A stretch of DNA of 64,000 bases from PRO6 sp035565775 (GTDB taxonomy: Bacteria; Pseudomonadota; Alphaproteobacteria; Rhizobiales; Xanthobacteraceae): assembly GCA_035565775.1 (NCBI GenBank), contig DATMRW010000008.1, positions 124,001 through 188,000 on the forward strand, in the 5' to 3' direction. Made by a program: the position numbers and the translations under genes. The first letter of the stretch is position 1. Each line of letters opens with the position of its first letter. A model generated the notes under the pieces. The model saw nothing but the letters and a program-made list of their open reading frames with translations, was not told the origin of the DNA and ran no database searches. This document shows, piece after piece, positions 53,667 to 61,943 of the stretch.

Positions 53667-54611
53667 TCAGGCCTCCTCAAGATGGCGGGCGATGGCCTCA
53701 ACGATCATCTGCGACACACGGATATTCGACTCAGCGGTAACGCCGGCGATGTGCGGGGTCAGAATGACGTTCGGCAGATTGCTGAACTGGCTGCCCTGCC
53801 CCGCGCCGAGCGGCTCCTTGTCGAACACGTCGAGCGCCGCGCCGCCAAGCGCGCCCGCCCGCAATGCCCCGGTGAGCGCGGCCTCGTCCACCACGCCGCC
53901 GCGCGCGGCATTGATCAGGATCGCATCGCGCTTCATCAGCGTGAGCTCGTCCCGGCCGATCAACCCGCGTGTCGCATCCGTCAGCGGGACGTGAAGCGAA
54001 ACGATATCGGCGGAGGCAAGCACATCTTCCAGAGGAAGCGATGCAACTTCGCCATAGGGCGGCCGCCATGCCGGATCATCGGCCGACAGCAACGGATCAT
54101 ATGCGGCGATGCTCATGCCTAGCGCAGCAGCGCGCTTCGCCGTCTCGCGCGCGATCGAGCCGAAGCCGATGAGGCCCAGACGCTTGCCGAAAATCTCTCG
54201 GCCTGATGAGAGCGCGTCGCGCGGCCACTTCCCCGCCGCGACGTCGGAGGTCGCGGCATAGGATCCGCGCAACAGCAACATCGCAGCGGCCAAAACGTAC
54301 TCGGCGACCGAAACGTCGTTCGCGCCCGTTGCCGGATAAACGGCGATGCCGCGCGCCTTGCAGGCGGCGACATCGATATTGTCCAGCCCCACACCGAGGC
54401 GGCCAACCGCGCGCAAACGCTTTCCCGCACCCAGAACGCCCTCGCGCACCTGCGTGCGATTGCGAACGATCAGCGCATCCGCATCCGCAACGACAGCGCA
54501 CAACCTATCGGGATCGCAGAACAGCTTCTCATCATAAATTACCTCATGGCCTGCCAGCCCCGCCCGCAGCGCATCGACATCCATGAATTCCGAGACCACA
54601 ATCTTTGCCAT
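53667..54611 (-). CDS. slcC: SlcC-like (S)-sulfolactate dehydrogenase (D-2-hydroxyacid dehydrogenase family)
   Basis: 314 residues from the ATG at 54611 (GGAG upstream). NAD-binding GLIGFGSIARETAKRA is near residue 145. Catalytic Arg in INAARGGVVDE, Glu in DVFDKEPL, and His in TPHIAGVT. The N-terminal KIVVSEFMD and LIVRNRTQV match sulfolactate dehydrogenases. It oxidises (S)-sulfolactate to 3-sulfopyruvate, and ComC then re-reduces this to the R form, so the pair racemises the substrate. Confidence 0.83.
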   Translation of the reverse strand: MAKIVVSEFMDVDALRAGLAGHEVIYDEKLFCDPDRLCAVVADADALIVRNRTQVREGVLGAGKRLRAVGRLGVGLDNIDVAACKARGIAVYPATGANDVSVAEYVLAAAMLLLRGSYAATSDVAAGKWPRDALSSGREIFGKRLGLIGFGSIARETAKRAAALGMSIAAYDPLLSADDPAWRPPYGEVASLPLEDVLASADIVSLHVPLTDATRGLIGRDELTLMKRDAILINAARGGVVDEAALTGALRAGALGGAALDVFDKEPLGAGQGSQFSNLPNVILTPHIAGVTAESNIRVSQMIVEAIARHLEEA

Positions 54612-54647
54612 TTTACTCCGCACCTCGATGGAACTCTTCGCCTCTGC

Positions 54648-55388
54648 TCACACCAGCAGCGTCAGCCCCGACAGAAACAGCATCACCGACAGCATCTGGC
54701 GAAAGCGCACGTCATCGAGCCGGCCATAGGTGCTCAGCCCCAGCCATGAGCCGATCGCCAGGGCGGGCAGCGCCAGCGCAAACAGCTTCAGTTCCTGAGT
54801 GCCGACCGCGACCGTACCGACGAGCACCAACGTCGTCACATGGGCGAACAGGATGTAGGGCTGATAGACGCCGCGGGCGGTCTCCTTCGACCAGCCGCAT
54901 AGCTGGGTCCAGATCGTCGGGACCACGCCGGAATAACCGCCGAGCCCGCCAAGCACGCCTCCGACAAGGCCGACGGCAGTGTTCGCGGCCGCGCTTCCCT
55001 GCACCAGCGGCGTCACGCGGCGCACCGTCAGCGCATAGACGCCATAGGCCATCAGCCCCACGCCAAGCGCCATTTTCAAAAGGCTCGTATTGGCGTGGGC
55101 GAGCAACATCACGCCCAGCGGAATGCCGATCATCCCGCCCACCACAAAGGGAGCGAGCCTTTTCGACTGGATCGATTTGCGGATCGGCCAGACCAGCGCG
55201 ACATGAAGCAGGCTGCCGCAGGCGACGACGAGCGCCGTCACTTGCGCGGGCTCAAAGGCGTGCAGCCAGACCGCTGAAGACGCTAGCGCGAAGGCAAAGC
55301 CCGCGCCGCCTGCCGCAAAGGCGCCGACAAACGCGCCGGCCCAGACGAACAGGATGGTGGTGAGAGGAATCCCGAAGACGAGTGTCAT
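54648..55388 (-). CDS. TauE/SafE family sulfite/anion exporter
   Basis: 246 residues from the ATG at 55388, about eight membrane helices, with the family repeats AGAFVGAFAAGGAGFAFAL and VGLVGGVLGGLGGYSGVVP. TauE/SafE proteins (CuyZ, TauZ) export sulfite or sulfoacetate during sulfonate degradation. It is the first gene of the sulfolactate unit, 36 bases before slcC, so export of the sulfite made by SuyAB is the likely job. Confidence 0.87.
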   Translation of the reverse strand: MTLVFGIPLTTILFVWAGAFVGAFAAGGAGFAFALASSAVWLHAFEPAQVTALVVACGSLLHVALVWPIRKSIQSKRLAPFVVGGMIGIPLGVMLLAHANTSLLKMALGVGLMAYGVYALTVRRVTPLVQGSAAANTAVGLVGGVLGGLGGYSGVVPTIWTQLCGWSKETARGVYQPYILFAHVTTLVLVGTVAVGTQELKLFALALPALAIGSWLGLSTYGRLDDVRFRQMLSVMLFLSGLTLLV

Positions 55389-55518
55389 GCCACTGGTTTC
55401 GCCGGACTGGAGACGTGGAGACTTGACCGCGTCAACAAGCACGCGGCGCTCCGCTTTACGAAAAGGGAAGTTCGCGACGCATGCGGAAACGACCGCACCG
55501 GCCGCATTGCCGGGAAGT

Positions 55519-55544
55519 GACCGCGCGGGCAACGCCGCGCGGTC
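55519..55544. terminator. Hairpin between binding-protein gene and exporter gene
   Basis: GACCGCGCGG and CCGCGCGGTC arms with a six-base loop, just after the binding-protein stop. No long T-run; it probably separates the ABC unit from the sulfolactate unit. Confidence 0.55.
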
Positions 55545-55552
55545 CTTTAGAC

Positions 55553-56560
55553 TCAGCTACCCGACTCTTTGGCTACGTTGTCGAAGAACAGGTCGCGCCA
55601 GTCATCCGTCTTCACCGACACCAGCCCTGCGCGATGCATGTAGTTGAGATAGGAAATCATCTTCTTGGGCGTAGTCGTCCATTCGTTCTGCGGATCGCGA
55701 ATGAGGGCCTCGGCCTCGGCCGTAGACATCTTTGCGTTCTCCGCCTTGACCCACAGCGCCGCCATGGCCGCGGGCTGTTTGACGATCATCTCGTTGGCTT
55801 CCTTCAGCGCATCAAAGAACGCCGCAGTGACCTTCGGATTATCCGTCACGAACTTGGTGCTGGCCCAGACGACGTTGAAGGTGTGCGGGCCGCCGAGCAC
55901 ATCATAGCTGTCCAGCACCTTGCGAGCCCGCGGATCCTTCAGCTCCTGCTCCTGAAACGGCGAGGAGCCGAAATGGGCCGTGACCTCCGACTTGCCGCTG
56001 AGCAGTGCAGTCTGCGCGTCGGGGTGGCCCATCGAGACCGTCAGATGGTCGAGCGTGCTGCCCTTGCCCTCGCCAAAAACCTTTTCGCTCGCCATCTGCA
56101 GCGTGATCGCCTGGATCGACGACTTCACCGCGGGCAGCGCGATCTTGTCCTTCGACGTAAAATCCTTCAGCGTCTTCACATCCGGATTGACACTGACCAG
56201 ATAGAGCGGCATGGCGTTGAGCGCCGCCACCGACTTGACCTTGAGATTGGTGCGCGTCTTGGCCCAGATCGTCAATGCAGGACCGACGCCTCCGGCGGCG
56301 AAGTCGAGATTGCCCGAGAGCAGCGCCTCATTCATGCCCGAGCCGCCGGTGAAGCGCAGCCATTCAGTCTTGACGTCAAGCCCATGCTTCTTGGCGTGTT
56401 TTTCGAGGAGCTTTTCCTCCTGCATCACGGTCAGCGGCAGATAGGAAATGCCGAACTGCTTGGCGAGGCGAACGGTTGTGACCTCGGCGAATGCAGCGGT
56501 CGCGAGCGCGACCGACAGTACGACCCCAAGACCAAATGCTCGAGCGAGTGTACGCGTCAT
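55553..56560 (-). CDS. Taurine/sulfonate-type ABC substrate-binding protein (SBP-1)
   Basis: 335 residues with a signal peptide (LGVVLSVALATAAFAE) and strong ribosome site (GGAGG before the ATG). Type II periplasmic binding fold of the TauA/SsuA/NMT1 group: LAKQFGISYLPLTVMQEEKLLE, GGSGMNEALLSGNLDFAAGG, ALPAVKSSIQAITLQMASEKVFG. It is last in the ABC operon, 260 bases after the permease. A paralog lies at 60906. The likely ligand is sulfolactate or a related C2-C3 sulfonate, inferred from neighbours. Confidence 0.87.
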   Translation of the reverse strand: MTRTLARAFGLGVVLSVALATAAFAEVTTVRLAKQFGISYLPLTVMQEEKLLEKHAKKHGLDVKTEWLRFTGGSGMNEALLSGNLDFAAGGVGPALTIWAKTRTNLKVKSVAALNAMPLYLVSVNPDVKTLKDFTSKDKIALPAVKSSIQAITLQMASEKVFGEGKGSTLDHLTVSMGHPDAQTALLSGKSEVTAHFGSSPFQEQELKDPRARKVLDSYDVLGGPHTFNVVWASTKFVTDNPKVTAAFFDALKEANEMIVKQPAAMAALWVKAENAKMSTAEAEALIRDPQNEWTTTPKKMISYLNYMHRAGLVSVKTDDWRDLFFDNVAKESGS

Positions 56561-56786
56561 CTGTTTTCCTCCGTTTGGGAACGTCGTTGTTTTTCAGTTT
56601 TGTTGATTTCAGACTTGCGGACGTTTGCCATCTCTTGTTTTTGTTCTTCTCGAAGGCCGCGGCTGCATGCTCTCCCCGGGCGCATCGCAAAGGCATCCCG
56701 CGACAAGCCAGCTTCAAAACCAGAATGGAAAACACGCAGCCGGCATTGCCACGGCAAGACGGATGCCGCAGCAGCCGTCGCAGCAT

Positions 56787-56812
56787 CCGGCGAGAGAACA
56801 CTCGCTCGCCGG
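56787..56812. other. Intercistronic hairpin between permease and SBP-1
   Basis: CCGGCGAG and CTCGCCGG arms around a ten-base loop, immediately after the permease stop, without a T-run. It may stabilise or attenuate the message so that the binding protein is made in different amount from the membrane parts. Confidence 0.45.
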
Positions 56813-56819
56813 GTCTTGA

Positions 56820-57716
56820 TCAGGCATGCATGCCCCAGCGATGAATGGTGCGCCGCTCGATGGTCTGGAAGATCAGGTTCTCGACCACAAGGCCGATCAG
56901 GATAACCGTGAGAAGACCAGCGAACACGTTCGGGATGTTCAGCATGTTCTTATTCTCAAAAATGAACCATCCCAGACCGCCGGACCCGGAGCTGACTCCA
57001 AACACCAGTTCGGCGGCAATCAGCGTGCGCCACGCAAATGCCCAGCCGATCTTGAGGCCCGTCAAAATGCTCGGAAACGCCGCAGGCACCAAAATATTCC
57101 AGATGAAGCGCGGGCCTTTGAGCCCATAGTTGCGGCCAACCATCTTGAGCGTTCGACTGACCGACAAAAAGCCCGAATGGGTGTTGAGCGCGATCGCCCA
57201 GGTCACCGAATGCACGAGAACGAACACCAGGCTGCCATTGCCGAGGCCGAACCAGATTAGCGCCAGCGGCAGCAGCGCAATCGCCGGCAGCGGATTGAAC
57301 ATCGAGGTCATCGTCTCGAGAAAATCGGTGCCGATCCGCGAGGCGATTGCCAGAGCCGTCAGTACCGCCGCCAGAACGACGCCAAGTGCATAGCCCGCCA
57401 GCAGCACCTTGATCGACCCCCAGGCGCGCGCCGGCAGCACGCCGCTGACCAGCCCCTCAAAGAAGGCGGAGATGGTCTGGCTGAAGGTCGGAAACAGGAG
57501 GTCGTTGTCGAGATAGCGGCCATAGATCTCCCAGATGATCGCAAGCGAAATCAGGATCAGTCCCTTGCGGACAAAACCCTCGTTGTAGACCTTCTCAATG
57601 ATCGAGAGCGGCTTCTCGATCACTGACAGATCGCTGGTCGGCGAATCCGGCTTGATGATCTCGGGACGGCTGGGGACAGCGTGCATGCCAATCGCGGCGT
57701 TCATCGGCTCAGGCAT
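56820..57716 (-). CDS. Taurine/sulfonate-type ABC permease
   Basis: 298 residues. A longer than usual hydrophilic N-terminus (about 45 residues) precedes six membrane helices. EAA loop RTLKMVGRNYGLKGPRFIWN and the conserved FAWRTLIAAELVFGVSSGSGGLG are TauC/SsuC-like. The start overlaps the ATPase stop by eight bases (translational coupling). It forms the channel for the importer together with the adjacent ATPase. Confidence 0.9.
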   Translation of the reverse strand: MPEPMNAAIGMHAVPSRPEIIKPDSPTSDLSVIEKPLSIIEKVYNEGFVRKGLILISLAIIWEIYGRYLDNDLLFPTFSQTISAFFEGLVSGVLPARAWGSIKVLLAGYALGVVLAAVLTALAIASRIGTDFLETMTSMFNPLPAIALLPLALIWFGLGNGSLVFVLVHSVTWAIALNTHSGFLSVSRTLKMVGRNYGLKGPRFIWNILVPAAFPSILTGLKIGWAFAWRTLIAAELVFGVSSGSGGLGWFIFENKNMLNIPNVFAGLLTVILIGLVVENLIFQTIERRTIHRWGMHA

Positions 57717-58479
57717 GCGCCCTCTCCTTCATCTCGTCTGCAAAAAGCATCTTTTGGATCCGCGCCTCGAGATCGGCCGCCGCGTGCGGGTCCGTCGTGC
57801 TGTCGAGCTCGGCCTTGACCCGCCCCGGATGGGGCGACAGCAGAAGAATACGATTGCCGATCTTGATCGCCTCGGCGATCGAGTGCGTGACGAACAGGAC
57901 GGTGAACTTCGTCTCCTCCCACAGCATCAGCAGTTCGTCCTGCATCTTGCGCCGGGTGAGCGCGTCGAGCGCAGCGAACGGCTCGTCCATCAGAAGTATG
58001 TCCGGCTCCATCGCCATGCCGCGAGCAATCGCCACGCGCTGCTTCATGCCGCCGGACAGCATGTGAGGGAATGTATCGGCGAACTTTGCGAGATTGACCT
58101 TCTCGATGTAGTGCATCGCGCGGTCATCTGCCTCTCGCCCGGACAGGCGACGCGAGGCTTCAAGCGCAAACGCGACATTCTGCCTGACCGTCTTCCAGGG
58201 AAGGAGCTGATCAAACTCCTGAAACACCATCATCCGGTCGGGCCCGGGCTCGCGGATGAGCTGCCCTTTCAGTCGCATCTCGCCTTCGGTTGGCGTGATG
58301 TAGCCACCCACGGCTTTTTGCAGGGTAGACTTGCCGCAGCCCGATGGCCCCAGCAGGATGAACCGGTCGCCTTTGAAGACGTTGAAATCGACCCGGTATG
58401 TCGCCGTAATGAGGTGATGAGGCGTCTTGTATTGTAGCGTAACGCCCTTGACCTCGAGCAGCGGCACCTGTCCGTCCAT
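57709..58479 (-). CDS. Taurine/sulfonate-type ABC ATPase
   Basis: 256 residues from the ATG at 58479, chosen because GAGGGAGG lies five bases upstream; an upstream ATG at 58503 lacks one. Walker A GPSGCGKST, Q-loop MMVFQEFDQLLPW, signature LSGGMKQR, Walker B ILLMDEP, switch LFVTHSIAEA. It is the first gene of the importer unit, with a predicted operator about 260 bases upstream. Confidence 0.92.
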   Translation of the reverse strand: MDGQVPLLEVKGVTLQYKTPHHLITATYRVDFNVFKGDRFILLGPSGCGKSTLQKAVGGYITPTEGEMRLKGQLIREPGPDRMMVFQEFDQLLPWKTVRQNVAFALEASRRLSGREADDRAMHYIEKVNLAKFADTFPHMLSGGMKQRVAIARGMAMEPDILLMDEPFAALDALTRRKMQDELLMLWEETKFTVLFVTHSIAEAIKIGNRILLLSPHPGRVKAELDSTTDPHAAADLEARIQKMLFADEMKERAHA

Positions 58480-59040
58480 ATAGCCTCCCTCTACGCTGAA
58501 CATTTTCTGTTCTTTTCGATCGTCACATGCTGCGCATGTGCAATCTGCGATCTTGCGTCTTATGGGCTGCTGGCGGGAGGTTGACGTTCTTATCGGGCAG
58601 CGTGCGCAATCAAGCTTCCGCGGAGTCCGTTTTCGTTACCACCAGCAAGCCGATCCGGAACGATGCAAAGACAGCGAAAGCCGCTGCATCTGCCGGACGA
58701 AGGAAAGCCTAACCAACTTCACAAAGGCTGTAAAGCATCTCATATCATTTATAAGACATATGACGCAGGCTCGGTCGCGCGCTCGCGAGCGCAAGTCATG
58801 CGGCATGTGGCTGTCGTCAAAGCGGATATCAAAGCGCGCGTGGCGGCAAAGAAGAATGGATGCGAACCATTTTCCGCTGTGCAACGAGCGTGCGATCAGC
58901 GGCCTTGCTTCGATATCAATCAAACGATGCAAAAGTCTCGGCAGCGACAGCATCGAACAGCAAGTAATCACTACCCCGAATGCAAGGCCAGCAACGCATC
59001 CGCTCGGCAAATCCGCTGCTTACGTGCTTCGAGATACAGC
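58480..59040. other. Regulatory interval upstream of the ABC importer
   Basis: About 560 bases with the operator-like site at 58742. No convincing gene on either strand; open frames here have poor codon use and no ribosome sites. Confidence 0.5.
58742..58759. promoter_or_regulatory. Operator-like site upstream of the ABC importer
   Basis: ATATCATTTATAAGACAT matches the suyA palindrome in 15 of 18 positions; the right half is identical. It lies about 260 bases before the ATPase start. Confidence 0.62.
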
Positions 59041-59790
59041 TCAGCGCAGCTCGGAGAGATAGTGAACTTTGTCTGTCACGCAGACACTCAATCGCCATTC
59101 CACCGGAACGCGCTCCAGTGACAATGCGAGGCGATCAATCTGCAACGCGGGCGTTCCGCGGGCCACGCCCAGCTCCTTCGCCTCGCCGGGAGAAAGGATC
59201 ACCGCTTTCAGCCGCTCGGTCGTGCTCGCCACCGTCACCGAAAAATGAAGGGCGTAGAGGCCGTAAAGATTGTTCGGCAGATCCATCGCCGCGAGGCCCG
59301 GAAACAGCGCCTCGGGCAGCGCAATGCTCTCCACGATCGCAGGCGCATCGGCGATCGATCGCAGCCGCCGGATGCGAATGACGCGTGCATCCTTTGCCAG
59401 CTTCAGCCGATCGCGCTCAGTGGCGCTGGCCTTGCCTTGCGAAAGGCCCAGCACGCGGCTTTGCGGAAAACTGCGCGCCCCATCGTCGCCGACCAGTTTA
59501 AAGAACTGGAACATCACGCGCTCTTCGTCGTGCCGCGCGACGAAAGTGCCTCGCCCCTGCCGGCGCACCACGAGGTTTTCGGCTGCGAGCGCATCGAGAG
59601 CCTTCCGCACCGTGCCGTGACTTACGCCGAGTTCGGCGGCGAGCTGGATTTCGCTGGGCAGCGGCTGGCCCGGCAGCCAGACGCCGTCCACCAGCCTGCG
59701 CACAAGGGCATCACGGACCTGGCGGTATAGCGGACGAAAGCCTAGCTCCCCGCTGTTCGATCGGTCCGCAACATCATTGAATTCGCTCAT
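59041..59790 (-). CDS. GntR-family regulator with UTRA domain (HutC type), candidate sulfolactate regulator
   Basis: 249 residues from the ATG at 59790. The winged helix is at about residues 18-85 (LYRQVRDALVRRLVDGVWLP, ELGVSHGTVRKALDALAAENLV, RQGRGTFVA), then a UTRA ligand domain to the end (IRRLRSIADAPAIVESIALP, LQIDRLALSLERVPVEWRLS). An operator-like site lies 73 bases upstream of its start, consistent with autoregulation. It is placed between the ABC importer and the second GntR gene. Best candidate to bind the shared palindrome. Confidence 0.87.
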   Translation of the reverse strand: MSEFNDVADRSNSGELGFRPLYRQVRDALVRRLVDGVWLPGQPLPSEIQLAAELGVSHGTVRKALDALAAENLVVRRQGRGTFVARHDEERVMFQFFKLVGDDGARSFPQSRVLGLSQGKASATERDRLKLAKDARVIRIRRLRSIADAPAIVESIALPEALFPGLAAMDLPNNLYGLYALHFSVTVASTTERLKAVILSPGEAKELGVARGTPALQIDRLALSLERVPVEWRLSVCVTDKVHYLSELR

Positions 59791-59862
59791 GCGCTTTTTT
59801 CCGAAATTCGCGCGGCCGCATTCCGGCCAGACATGCAAGGATTACACCTCAACGCACATCAT

Positions 59863-59880
59863 ACATCTTATACATGTCTA
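59863..59880. promoter_or_regulatory. Operator-like site upstream of the GntR/UTRA gene
   Basis: ACATCTTATACATGTCTA shares 11 of 18 positions with the suyA palindrome, including the TCTTATA core. It lies about 75 bases before the GntR start. Weaker than the other two sites. Confidence 0.42.
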
Positions 59881-59945
59881 TCGCGAATTGAAGGCCTCTG
59901 CTCGCTTGATCCGCTGCAACATGCGCGGCTTCACAAACGAGGGAA

Positions 59946-60707
59946 TCAATCGAGCAGCGAGCGGTAGCGCAGCGTCGCCGTCCAGCTCTTGCGGTGCTCC
60001 ACCCTGTCACCGGTGAGCGAGAACGCGACCCGCCGCACCATCAGGAGAGGCGTGCCGACCTCGCAACCGAGAGCGGTTGCGATCGCGCGCGTTGCGGCAT
60101 CGGCGCGGATGTCATCCTCCGCCCTCACCACGGTTTCGCCGCTGTGCTTCTGGTAGAGCACGTAGATCTCTTCCAGCATGTCCTGGCCGGCTTCGAAGTG
60201 CAGCTTTGAGAAGCGCTCGGCCGGCAACGCAATGCGCTCGTAGATCAGCGGCACGCCGTCCTCGCTGCGCGTCCGCAGCAGCACAAGCACCTCGGCATTC
60301 TTGGGCAGGTCGAGATGTTCGAGATCTTCCCTCGTCGCCGGCTGCACCGATTGCTGGATAAGATGGGCCACCGGCCGAAAACTCCGCCCGTCCGGGTGAA
60401 CGAAGCGCAAGAACCGAAACCGCGACCGATCGCTGCTATGGGGGACGACCTGGGTGCCACGCCCATGCTGGCGTTCCAGCAGGCCCTGCGCCGCCAGTTC
60501 CTCCGTCGCCCGGCGAATGGTGCCGATCGACACCCCGAAAGTGACCGCGAGCTGCGCCTCGCTAGGCAGATAGTCGCCCGGCTTCCACACTCCGTCGACG
60601 ATCTCGCGCACCAGTCGGTCCCGCGCCTGCAAATACAACGGCCGGCTGGCCAGCGGCGGGGCCGGCTCAGGGACGCTGTGGGTGCGGCGGCTCGACTTGG
60701 TGACCAT
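59946..60707 (-). CDS. GntR-family regulator with UTRA domain (HutC type), second copy
   Basis: 253 residues. Winged helix at about residues 22-90 (LYLQARDRLVREIVDGVWKP, TFGVSIGTIRRATEELAAQGLL, RQHGRGTQVV), then a UTRA domain (LLRTRSEDGVPLIYERIALP, PLLMVRRVAFSLTGDRVEHR). It is a paralog of the gene at 59041 and in the same orientation, 155 bases upstream of it. It may govern the second binding-protein/ThDP unit. No operator was recognised at its own promoter. Confidence 0.87.
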   Translation of the reverse strand: MVTKSSRRTHSVPEPAPPLASRPLYLQARDRLVREIVDGVWKPGDYLPSEAQLAVTFGVSIGTIRRATEELAAQGLLERQHGRGTQVVPHSSDRSRFRFLRFVHPDGRSFRPVAHLIQQSVQPATREDLEHLDLPKNAEVLVLLRTRSEDGVPLIYERIALPAERFSKLHFEAGQDMLEEIYVLYQKHSGETVVRAEDDIRADAATRAIATALGCEVGTPLLMVRRVAFSLTGDRVEHRKSWTATLRYRSLLD

Positions 60708-60905
60708 CAGCTACTGATCCTCGACTGAGACAATTGCTCACTCCGCTGCATAGCAGACATTCCCCCATCCTGCGAAGTCATCTCCCCGTGGTCAGTTCAT
60801 GACTGCCTTTCAGGCGCGATTCAAGCTGGCAATGGCATTTGCGACCGAGTGCACGATACGCCGGCGGCGTCCCGGATAGCTCCAGACGCCACCGCCGTCA
60901 TTCTG

Positions 60906-61907
60906 TCAGCTTCCCGGCTTGTCATGCACGTTCTGGAAGAACAGGTCCTTCCAGTCATTCGTTCCCTTGCTGATTGTTTTCGTTCGCGCCATGAACTCCA
61001 CATATTTCAGGATCGCCTGCGGCGTCGTGGTGAATGTCACTTGCGGATCGTTCAAAATCTGCTCGATCAGAGCCTGATCGCTCGAATCCTTGGCCAGCCG
61101 GATATAGGTCGCCGCCGCCGCCTTCTTGTCGGCATTGATGATGCCAATGGCCTCCTCCAGCGCCGCGCAGAACGCCTCATAGATCTTCGGGTTCTCCTTG
61201 ACGAAACGCGACGTCGCCCACACCACGTTGAAGGTCGAGGGCTGGCCGAGAATATCAAAGGTATTGAGGATGGTGCGGATGCCGGGCTGGCGCAGCTCAA
61301 GCTCCTGAATCGGCGCCGCGGTGAAATGCGCGGTCACTTCCTGCTTCGCCAGCAGCGCTGCCATGCCGTCGGGGTGCGACAGCGTCACCGTATACTTGTC
61401 GAGGTCATTGCCGTGGCCTGGCCCCAACTCCTTCTCAGCGGCCATCTGCAGGAACATCGCCTGCACAGACACCTTCACTGCGGGCAGCGCGATCTTGTCC
61501 TGCGCGGTAAAGTCTTTCAGCGATTTGATTTTCGGATTGTTGGTGTTCATCAGGAGCGGCATCGAATTCATTGCGCCGACGCCTTTTACCGCAAGGCTGG
61601 AGGACGCAGTTTTCGACCACAGGAGAACCAGTGGCGGCACGCCGCCTGCAGCGAAGTGTATGACGTTGGACAGAAGAGCGTCGTTCATCGCCGCGCCGCC
61701 GGCAAGCGTCGTATAGTTCACCTTGAGGTTGGCAATGCCACGCGCCGCCGCCTGTTTTTGCAGCAGGCCGCGATCTTCCATGATCATCAGCGGAATATGG
61801 CCGAGGCTCGGCTGCCGCGCGATGCCCACTTCGCTGAGTTCGGCGCGCGCAACGCCGATTGCCGACATCATCGCCGCAAGGCCGATCAAAACAATCCGTC
61901 GTTTCAA
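60906..61907 (-). CDS. Taurine/sulfonate-type ABC substrate-binding protein (SBP-2)
   Basis: 333 residues from a TTG at 61907, with GGGAGGG six bases upstream. Signal peptide RRIVLIGLAAMMSAIGVARAE. It parallels SBP-1 throughout (KIALPAVKVSVQAMFLQMAAEKELG, FNVVWATSRFVKENPKIYEAF, NDWKDLFFQNV), so the two are recent paralogs. No own permease or ATPase is nearby in the window; it may share the importer at 56.8-58.5 kb with a different ligand. Confidence 0.87.
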   Translation of the reverse strand: MKRRIVLIGLAAMMSAIGVARAELSEVGIARQPSLGHIPLMIMEDRGLLQKQAAARGIANLKVNYTTLAGGAAMNDALLSNVIHFAAGGVPPLVLLWSKTASSSLAVKGVGAMNSMPLLMNTNNPKIKSLKDFTAQDKIALPAVKVSVQAMFLQMAAEKELGPGHGNDLDKYTVTLSHPDGMAALLAKQEVTAHFTAAPIQELELRQPGIRTILNTFDILGQPSTFNVVWATSRFVKENPKIYEAFCAALEEAIGIINADKKAAAATYIRLAKDSSDQALIEQILNDPQVTFTTTPQAILKYVEFMARTKTISKGTNDWKDLFFQNVHDKPGS

Positions 61908-61943
61908 AGCACCCTCCCAGATTATTTATGTGATTGAAATTGA

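Noticed and set aside
55420..55435. TTGACCGCGTCAA upstream of the exporter gene as a FixK/FNR box
   Set aside because: The spacer is three bases instead of four, so it does not fit the FNR/FixK dimer spacing.
58538..59062. 174-codon plus-strand frame between importer and GntR gene
   Set aside because: No ribosome site, unusual residue use, overlaps the predicted operator and the GntR 3' end.
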